A DNA stretch of 10,840 bases from the NCBI GenBank assembly GCA_903868285.1, contig CAIPUP010000234.1:1-10840 (forward strand), read 5' to 3'. Of the stretch, positions 6,404 to 10,840 are shown in pieces (within the stretch, counting starts at the first letter, position 1; every line of letters begins with the position of its first letter). The stretch is from an uncultured beta proteobacterium. GTDB lineage: Bacteria > Pseudomonadota > Gammaproteobacteria > Burkholderiales > SG8-39. The notes under the pieces are model-generated. The model ran no database searches, was not told the DNA's origin, and saw only the letters and a program-made list of their open reading frames with translations. Made by a program: the position numbers and the translations under genes.

Positions 6404-7048
6404 ATGACCAAACCTCAAGCCTATTTCGAAGCGCGCGAATTCATCAATATTGGTTTTTTAATGGCGCAGTTGTCGCCCCAGCAACTGGCGCCAGTTATCG
6501 AGGAAGTGCAAGCGATTCAGGCCGACTTCTCCGGCAGCGAGAAATGGAATCAGAACCTGGCCGGGCAGATCCAGCATGAGTACAAATTGCCGGGCGCAGT
6601 GCCGCATCTGGAACAGCTGATCACGCCCTTTTTTGCCGAGTACGACAAGATTTTCGGACACTACATCGCCAAACAATGCCCTGATCCTTCCAAGCCCGCG
6701 TTATTCATGAAGGAATCCTGGGTCAATTTCCAGCGCAAGCATGAGTTCAACCCGCCGCATGACCATCTGGGCATCATGAGCTTTGTGATCTGGTTGCAAA
6801 TTCCATATACCCGCGAACAGGAAATGGCCTGTGCGCCAGGCACCGAAGCCAACATCAATGTGGCTGGTCAGTTCGGCTTTCAGTACACCAACACACTCGG
6901 TGACATTTGCAGCAACTACATACCGGCTTACAAGGATTTCGAGTACCGCATGCTGCTATTCCCGGCGCGCATGAAGCACCTGGTGGCACCGTTTTATTCG
7001 TCGGATGACTTCCGCATCAGTGTGTCGGGCAATTTCTTCGCTAAATGA
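6404..7048 (+). CDS. Putative 2-oxoglutarate/Fe(II)-dependent oxygenase
   Basis: A 214-residue protein with the spacing of a double-stranded beta-helix oxygenase. SWVNFQRKHEFNPPHDHLG gives H119-x-H121 (with D120 between), followed by the strand SFVIWLQIPY. Distally, LLFPARMKHLVAPF gives H192, and RISVSGNF gives R204, which would bind the 2-oxoglutarate carboxylate. This N-x-x-H-x-H ... F-P-x-x-x-x-H ... R-x-S-x-S-x-N layout matches the putative 2OG-Fe(II) oxygenases found in bacteria and T4-like or cyanobacterial phages. The target is unknown. ATG 6404 is chosen because family similarity starts there, although no clear Shine-Dalgarno precedes it; an in-frame ATG at 6272 would add 44 low-complexity residues. 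The gene diverges from the catabolic operon and its last 8 bp overlap the flippase gene tail to tail. Confidence 0.72.
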   Translation: MTKPQAYFEAREFINIGFLMAQLSPQQLAPVIEEVQAIQADFSGSEKWNQNLAGQIQHEYKLPGAVPHLEQLITPFFAEYDKIFGHYIAKQCPDPSKPALFMKESWVNFQRKHEFNPPHDHLGIMSFVIWLQIPYTREQEMACAPGTEANINVAGQFGFQYTNTLGDICSNYIPAYKDFEYRMLLFPARMKHLVAPFYSSDDFRISVSGNFFAK

Positions 7049-8360
7049 ACTTGGACTGGTCGCGGCCATTGCCCAAGCGGGGCCATACCCAAAGCAGATT
7101 GAATCCCAGGTACGCAACATAGGACAACAGATACGCCACACTCGCGTCCTGCAAGGTCATTCCGGCTCCATGCAACCAAAGTAAAAAAGCGAACAGCGGC
7201 AAGGAAAAGAGTTCGCCAATGGCAATAGCCCATTGCGCCGAGGTGGCGAACAACACCTGCAGCAACACCCAGGATGCCATGCGTATCCACTCGGCCAGCA
7301 GAAACGTTGCCAACACCATCGGCGCAGGGAGTATTGACAGCGAAAAAAGTCCGGCCAGCCCGTTCGGCCCCAGAGCCTGAATACTGAGCAAGGCAACACC
7401 CGCTGGCAGCCATAGCCAACACAGGGTGCGCTTGAGCTCCTGTCGCAATGCCTGGGCCGGATGCGGGCCGGCCGCTGCGCGGGCGAAGCGTGGCAGGCAA
7501 TACAAAGACAACATGCCGGATAACAAGGCCGCAGCCCATTCCGCGCTACGCCAGATCGCCTGCACGGTGGCAGCAGTTTCCCATCCGGCGGCACGGCCCA
7601 ATTGCTCGCGCGCAAGGATCAGCGCCAGCGGTCCCAGCAGACCGATCGACAATCCGGTTGGCAAATACGCCATCAGATCAGAACGTGTCTGCCCAGCGTT
7701 CAAGTGCGAATGCACAGCGCGGCGATCGCCTCGGCGTGGCAAAAGGTACCAAAGCAACACCGGTACGGCCATCAGCATATTCACCAGCAGCAACGAGAAC
7801 GGCAACTGTCCCAGGCTCTGCCAGGACGATGGCAGAACGATCGTCTGACCAGCGATCAACAGGCTGAGCGTCAGGCTGGCGAGCGTCAAGGCGAATGTGC
7901 GCAGCCCCTGCCCTTTTGCCTGCCAGGCCTGCATGACCAGTACCGGCGCCGCCACCACGACACCACTTGCCAGCGCGAACGCGACGATATGGGGCGCGAA
8001 CACCAAACTGTTCATTGGCCGGCTCGCGACAAACCACAGAAAACAGCCGACCACAGTCGCCGTCAGTATTGAAAAGACGATCGACAGCACCAGCGCGTCG
8101 CGCAGAATGGCTGCCTGCCGCGCTGGATTACTGATGCGGGCGATCAGCACCGTCAGTCCCGGTGCCAGGCCAGCACTGGCAATCGCCCCGGTCAGCTCCA
8201 CCAGACCACTGATCTGGGCCCAATACGCGATCGCAGCCGGGCCGGCGATCTGCGCAATCAGACTGTCGAGGGCGGTACGGCCTGCAACACCGACAATCAA
8301 GGTCAGCAAAACGATGCTTGCTGCCGCCTTGGACACCATAGACTGTTTGAATATAGGCAC
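7041..8360 (-). CDS. WzxE-like polysaccharide/lipid-oligosaccharide flippase (MOP superfamily)
   Basis: This 439-residue integral membrane protein has about 12 hydrophobic helices spread over the whole length, short polar loops, and a basic loop around RRGDRRAVHSH near the middle. The segment REQLGRAAGWETAATVQAIW...LSLYCLPRFA resembles the corresponding part of WzxE (W-x-x-x-G-x-W-Q ... LPTLSRL), the flippase that moves undecaprenyl-linked oligosaccharide across the inner membrane. Length and topology fit MOP-superfamily flippases. The start is GTG (8360-8358), preceded by a weak GAG; an ATG seven codons in (8339) has no better site. No glycosyltransferase or polymerase gene is adjacent. Membrane-transporter identity is firm; the carried lipid-linked glycan is not known. 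Confidence 0.8.
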   Translation of the reverse strand: MPIFKQSMVSKAAASIVLLTLIVGVAGRTALDSLIAQIAGPAAIAYWAQISGLVELTGAIASAGLAPGLTVLIARISNPARQAAILRDALVLSIVFSILTATVVGCFLWFVASRPMNSLVFAPHIVAFALASGVVVAAPVLVMQAWQAKGQGLRTFALTLASLTLSLLIAGQTIVLPSSWQSLGQLPFSLLLVNMLMAVPVLLWYLLPRRGDRRAVHSHLNAGQTRSDLMAYLPTGLSIGLLGPLALILAREQLGRAAGWETAATVQAIWRSAEWAAALLSGMLSLYCLPRFARAAAGPHPAQALRQELKRTLCWLWLPAGVALLSIQALGPNGLAGLFSLSILPAPMVLATFLLAEWIRMASWVLLQVLFATSAQWAIAIGELFSLPLFAFLLWLHGAGMTLQDASVAYLLSYVAYLGFNLLWVWPRLGNGRDQSKFI

Positions 8361-8388
8361 GACAGCTCAGGTCTCGATTAATGCAAAT

Positions 8389-8433
8389 GCGCCAGCACAA
8401 CGGCTGGCAAGCGACCGCGCAGATACCTGGCGC
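8389..8433 (-). other. Competing hairpins upstream of the flippase gene
   Basis: On the minus strand an arm GCTGGCGC (8396-8389) can pair with GCCAGC (8408-8403, 6-nt loop) or with the earlier GCGCCAG (8433-8427). The two pairings exclude each other. They lie 29-73 nt before the GTG start in the ~100-nt leader. No T-run follows, so this is not an intrinsic terminator; a leader-control role is speculative. Confidence 0.3.
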
Positions 8434-8463
8434 TTGGTTGCGGCCGATCCGACGCGCAAATAG

Positions 8464-8489
8464 AAAAAGCCGCCCGAAGGCGGCCTTTT
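8464..8489 (-). terminator. Rho-independent terminator of the tRNA-Ala/tRNA-Glu unit
   Basis: Read on the minus strand: GCCGCC, UUCG tetraloop, GGCGGC, then TTTTT. This is a perfect 6-bp GC stem with the especially stable UUCG loop and a 5-T tail, starting about 13 nt after the tRNA-Glu CCA end. It is a textbook intrinsic terminator for the tRNA transcript and also keeps it from reading into the flippase gene. Confidence 0.92.
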
Positions 8490-8501
8490 CATTGCAACAC
8501 T

Positions 8502-8577
8502 TGGCGTCCCCACGGGGATTCGAACCCCGGTACTCACCGTGAAAGGGTGATGTCCTAGGCCTCTAGACGATGGGGAC
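8502..8577 (-). tRNA. tRNA-Glu (anticodon TTC)
   Basis: A 76-nt tRNA with encoded CCA. The acceptor stem starts GTCCCC and pairs with GGGGAC, followed by discriminator G and CCA. The D-arm has CTAGAGGCCTAGGAC, the anticodon loop CTTTCAC presents TTC (8541-8543), and the T-arm has GGGGTTCGAATCCCC. It closely matches proteobacterial tRNA-Glu. It lies 53 nt downstream of tRNA-Ala in the same unit and close to gltX, which encodes the enzyme that charges it. Confidence 0.97.
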
Positions 8578-8589
8578 CCTGGACTTGCT

Positions 8590-8623
8590 GATGATCTGCG
8601 GCAACATCAAACAGCGGATCATC
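8590..8623 (-). other. Inverted repeat in the tRNA-Ala/tRNA-Glu spacer
   Basis: GATGATC (8590-8596) and GATCATC (8617-8623) are exact reverse complements, 20 nt apart, inside the 53-nt spacer of the dicistronic tRNA precursor. In the transcript the stem can lengthen past one C-A mismatch. It could present a cleavage site for precursor processing. Confidence 0.4.
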
Positions 8624-8630
8624 GAAACTT

Positions 8631-8706
<76 letters not shown>

Positions 8707-8719
8707 ACAACAGCCCGAC

Positions 8720-8748
8720 ATTGTAGCCGGAAATATACCGCCGTGCAA
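8720..8748 (-). promoter_or_regulatory. Sigma70-type promoter of the tRNA-Ala/tRNA-Glu unit
   Basis: On the minus strand TTGCAC (8748-8743), a 17-bp spacer and TACAAT (8725-8720) match the consensus boxes at 4/6 or better. An 8-T tract overlaps the -35 upstream edge (8754-8747), UP-element-like. The stretch after the -10 is GTCGGGC, a GC-rich discriminator as in stringently controlled stable-RNA promoters. The predicted start is near 8713. It lies between the gltX stop and tRNA-Ala, so the tRNAs need not depend on gltX transcription. Confidence 0.85.
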
Positions 8749-8772
8749 AAAAAATAGCCTATGCGCCGGAAA

Positions 8773-10170
8773 TTAGTGCAGCACCCCCGAAAGGCGTTGC
8801 AAGACCTTGTCACGCCCCAGCAGTGCCAGAACGGTGGCCAGATCGGGGGTCTGGGTACGCCCGAATACGGCCACCCGCACCGGTATCGCCAGCTTCGGCA
8901 TCTTCAGCGCATGTTGCGCCAGTACCGCTTTCATGGCGGCAGCAATCTCGGTAGCACCCCAGTCGCCGAGCGCATGCAGGCTATCGCGCAGACTGCGCAG
9001 TGCCGGCGTGATTTCCGCGGTGATATGCGTCGTCAGCAAGGCCGCAGCAGGATGCACATCGGCATAGAACATCATGGTCTCATCGGCCAGCACGGCCAAG
9101 GTTTCTGATCGATCGCGCAGCAATCCAATGACTGAAGCTAATTCCGGCCCCTGTGCCAATTGCCCGCCTTCGCGCTCGATGCGCGTAGCGACACTACGCA
9201 GCATCGCCTCCGGCGCAGTTTCCTTGATGTAGTGATGATTCAGCCAGCGCAGCTTTTCCGGATTGAACTGTGCCGCCGAGCGACTGATGTGATCCAGATC
9301 GAACCATTGCACGAACTGTTCGAGATCAAATATTTCAGCGTCACCATGTGACCAGCCCAGGCGCGCCAGATAGTTCAGCAAGGCCTGCGGCAGATAGCCG
9401 TCCTCCTCGTACTGCATCACGCTGACTGCGCCGTGACGCTTGGACAGACGCTCACCATCCGGCCCGAGAATCATTGGCACATGTGCGAATTGCGGCATGT
9501 CGGCATCCAGCGCACGATAGATATTCACCTGGCGTGGGGTGTTGTTGACATGGTCATCACCACGAATGACATGCGTCATGCGCATATCGAGATCGTCCAC
9601 CACCACACCAAAGTTGTAGGTCGGCACACCGTCGGCGCGCAGGATCACTAGGTCATCGAGTTCGGCATTGGCAAAGGTGATCGGGCCCTTGACCAGATCG
9701 TGGAAGGTCACGTCACCTTGGTCCGGATTGCGAAAACGAATCACCGGCTTGCGGTCTTGTGGTGCCACCAGCCCGAGGCGCTTTGCATTTTCCGGACGCC
9801 AGCGACCGTCATAGCGCGGCTTTTCATTGCGGGCGCGTTGTTGCTCGCGCATCTGATCGAGCTCCTCGCGCGTGGCCCAGCACGGGTAGGCATGACCACG
9901 AGAGAGCAGATCGTCGGCCACTTCGCGATAGCGCGACACGCGTTGCATCTGGAACACCGGGCCCTCGTCCCAGTTCAACCCCAACCATTGCATGCCGTCG
10001 AGAATGGCCTGTACTGAGGGCGCAGTCGAGCGCTCGAGATCGGTGTCCTCAATACGCAAGATGAACTGCCCGCCATGGCGACGGGCATAGGCCCAAGAAA
10101 ACAGCGCGGTGCGCGCGCCACCGACATGCAGATAGCCAGTCGGACTTGGAGCAAAACGGGTACGGATCAT
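8773..10170 (-). CDS. gltX: Glutamyl-tRNA synthetase (GluRS)
   Basis: This 465-residue class Ib synthetase attaches glutamate to tRNA-Glu in the cytoplasm. The HIGH-type motif is HVGG (15-18) within PSPTGYLHVGGAR, and the KMSKS-type motif is RLSKR (241-245). Other marks are RIEDTD (39-44), the segment EKPRYDGRWR, IRGDDHVNNTPRQ, the SAAQFNPEKLRWLN junction, and the all-helical anticodon-binding domain in the C-terminal ~150 residues. Length is typical. Of the E. coli-type zinc ligands (C98, C100, C125) only one cysteine remains (C97; A99 and W124 replace the others), so it is probably a zinc-free form. ATG 10170 lacks a clear Shine-Dalgarno. Its neighbours downstream are tRNA-Ala and its own substrate tRNA-Glu. 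Confidence 0.98.
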   Translation of the reverse strand: MIRTRFAPSPTGYLHVGGARTALFSWAYARRHGGQFILRIEDTDLERSTAPSVQAILDGMQWLGLNWDEGPVFQMQRVSRYREVADDLLSRGHAYPCWATREELDQMREQQRARNEKPRYDGRWRPENAKRLGLVAPQDRKPVIRFRNPDQGDVTFHDLVKGPITFANAELDDLVILRADGVPTYNFGVVVDDLDMRMTHVIRGDDHVNNTPRQVNIYRALDADMPQFAHVPMILGPDGERLSKRHGAVSVMQYEEDGYLPQALLNYLARLGWSHGDAEIFDLEQFVQWFDLDHISRSAAQFNPEKLRWLNHHYIKETAPEAMLRSVATRIEREGGQLAQGPELASVIGLLRDRSETLAVLADETMMFYADVHPAAALLTTHITAEITPALRSLRDSLHALGDWGATEIAAAMKAVLAQHALKMPKLAIPVRVAVFGRTQTPDLATVLALLGRDKVLQRLSGVLH

Positions 10171-10229
10171 GTTGGGCCGGAAGAAGGGAAAGGTGCTGCG
10201 AATGCAGGTTAACTATCGAACAGCACCAC

Positions 10230-10235
10230 ATTCTA
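10230..10235 (-). promoter_or_regulatory. Possible -10 box of gltX (TAGAAT)
   Basis: TAGAAT on the minus strand matches the -10 consensus at 5 of 6 positions and would give a leader of roughly 50 nt. No acceptable -35 hexamer lies 16-18 bp upstream, so this is only a candidate. Confidence 0.25.
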
Positions 10236-10265
10236 TCGGACGCCCGAGATCACGGCCCTACGAGT

Positions 10266-10295
10266 TTGACCATCAGCCGGGGATTGTGAGAGAAT
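10266..10295 (+). promoter_or_regulatory. Candidate sigma70 promoter of tRNA-Val
   Basis: TTGACC (10266-10271), an 18-bp spacer and GAGAAT (10290-10295; 4/6 match) place the start near 10302, four nt before the mature tRNA-Val 5' end. The -35 is good, the -10 mediocre. A 10-bp inverted repeat spans the -10 box. Confidence 0.5.
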
Positions 10296-10302
10296 CTCCG
10301 GC
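10276..10302. repeat. 10-bp inverted repeat across the tRNA-Val -10 region
   Basis: GCCGGGGATT (10276-10285) and AATCTCCGGC (10293-10302) are complementary over 10 positions with one G-T pair, around a 7-nt centre. The right arm contains the end of the candidate -10 box. It could be a protein-binding site; its position just upstream of the tRNA argues against a terminator. Confidence 0.45.
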
Positions 10303-10305
10303 CTC

Positions 10306-10380
10306 GGGTGGTTAGCTCAGCGGTAGAGCACTGCCTTCACACGGCAGGGGTCACAGGTTCAAACCCTGTACCACCCACCA
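10306..10380 (+). tRNA. tRNA-Val (anticodon CAC)
   Basis: A 75-nt tRNA with encoded CCA. The acceptor stem is GGGTGGT/ACCACCC with discriminator A. The D-arm is GCTCAGCGGTAGAGC. The anticodon stem CTGCC/GGCAG encloses the loop TTCACAC, so the anticodon is CAC (10338-10340), reading GTG codons. The T-arm is ACAGG-TTCAAAC-CCTGT, with TTCA in place of the usual TTCG. It stands alone on the plus strand, divergent from gltX and convergent with the regulator gene. Confidence 0.97.
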
Positions 10381-10410
10381 ACGCTCTCCCGAATCCGACC
10401 CCTCGTCGAC

Positions 10411-10429
10411 CGCCGTATCCGCCACGGCG
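10411..10429. other. Hairpin between tRNA-Val and the convergent regulator gene
   Basis: CGCCGT and ACGGCG arms (10411-10416, 10424-10429) enclose a 7-nt loop in the 55-bp gap. No T-run follows on either strand, so at best it is a weak or unusual bidirectional terminator. Confidence 0.3.
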
Positions 10430-10435
10430 CCCTCA

Positions 10436-10840
10436 TCAAAACTTCCGCAGCTTGCGCAACCGGTAATCCAGTTGCCGCAGCGTCATGCCAAGGTTTCTCG
10501 CCGCCCGCGATTTGTTGCCACCAGCGCGAGCCAGCGCGGCCTCCAGTTGCGCGATGCCCCACTCGGTTGCAGGTTGCGACGGATCATCAGGCAAGGCTTT
10601 GGCGTCTGTCACCGTTACGGCTCGAATACTTCGCTCCGGACAGCTCAGGTCCGGGTAGCTCAGTCCGGTAATTTGTTCAGCCGACAAGGCGGCATCCATC
10701 ATGGCCGCATCAATGGCGGGCTGACGTGCCAGCAGCACCAGGCGCTCAATCAAGTTACGCAGCTGCCGCACGTTGCCCGGCCAGGGATAGGCTGCCAGCG
10801 CCCGTAATGCATGCTCGGTCAGGTTGGCATCGCGGCCATA
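10436..10840 (-). CDS. Sigma54-dependent transcriptional regulator (NtrC/NifA type), C-terminal part (partial)
   Basis: The last 134 residues of a gene running in from the right edge. The fragment opens with the end of the AAA+ sigma54-interaction domain: LTEHALRALAAYPWPGNVRQLRNLIERL, where WPGNVRQLRN carries the sensor-2 arginine region. A linker of about 60 residues follows, with the C-terminal Fis-like helix-turn-helix LEAALARAGGNKSRAARNLGMTLRQLDYRLRKL. Such proteins bind upstream enhancers and drive sigma54 RNA polymerase by ATP hydrolysis. The HTH style (AAR-x-LGMT-x-RQ-x-x-YR-x-x-K) resembles NifA-like or PspF-like activators, but the N-terminal sensory part is outside the window, so signal and targets are unknown. 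It converges on tRNA-Val. Confidence 0.93.
   Translation of the reverse strand, partial: YGRDANLTEHALRALAAYPWPGNVRQLRNLIERLVLLARQPAIDAAMMDAALSAEQITGLSYPDLSCPERSIRAVTVTDAKALPDDPSQPATEWGIAQLEAALARAGGNKSRAARNLGMTLRQLDYRLRKLRKF

Noticed and set aside
125..8360. Horizontal-transfer island ending at the tRNA genes
   Set aside because: No integrase, direct repeat of a tRNA end or mobile element was seen, and I saw no obvious composition break by eye.

Overview
The window looks like chromosomal DNA of a GC-rich betaproteobacterium, probably Burkholderiales or a relative; the genus cannot be fixed from the sequence. The evidence is an orphan TctC/Bug-type solute-binding protein, a tRNA-Val(CAC) and tRNA-Ala(GGC)/tRNA-Glu(TTC) set of proteobacterial type, a proteobacterial GltX, and gene packing typical of the group.

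Left and centre (about 125-6223, minus strand): seven genes run in one direction and look like one catabolic operon. In transcription order they encode a flavin reductase, a DUF2848 (fumarylacetoacetase-like) protein, a small cupin, an amidase-signature amidase, a glutathionyl-hydroquinone-reductase-type glutathione transferase, a TctC periplasmic binding protein and a metallo-beta-lactamase (MBL) fold hydrolase. The four middle genes are separated by 3 nt, a 1-nt TAATG overlap and 2 nt, so translational coupling is likely. The gene set suggests uptake and breakdown of an aromatic, heterocyclic or amide-bearing organic acid. No flavin-dependent monooxygenase or recognised ring-cleavage enzyme is present, so the substrate is unknown. 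The far left edge holds the 3' end of a second MBL-fold gene on the plus strand, which overlaps the operon's last gene tail to tail.

Middle (6224-8360): a 180-bp divergent intergenic region carries a perfect 9-bp inverted repeat. It separates the operon from a plus-strand Fe(II)/2-oxoglutarate-oxygenase-like gene. That gene converges on, and overlaps by 8 bp, a minus-strand WzxE-like polysaccharide/lipid-oligosaccharide flippase gene with a GTG start.

Right (8361-10840): a translation-related block. On the minus strand gltX (glutamyl-tRNA synthetase) is followed by a strong sigma70-like promoter, tRNA-Ala(GGC), tRNA-Glu(TTC) and a UUCG-loop intrinsic terminator, so the synthetase lies next to a gene for its own substrate tRNA. 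On the plus strand, diverging from gltX, is tRNA-Val(CAC) with its own candidate promoter. The window ends in the 3' part of a minus-strand sigma54-dependent (NtrC/NifA-type) regulator gene. There is no gene-free stretch longer than 300 bases, and no insertion sequence, CRISPR array or prophage was seen.
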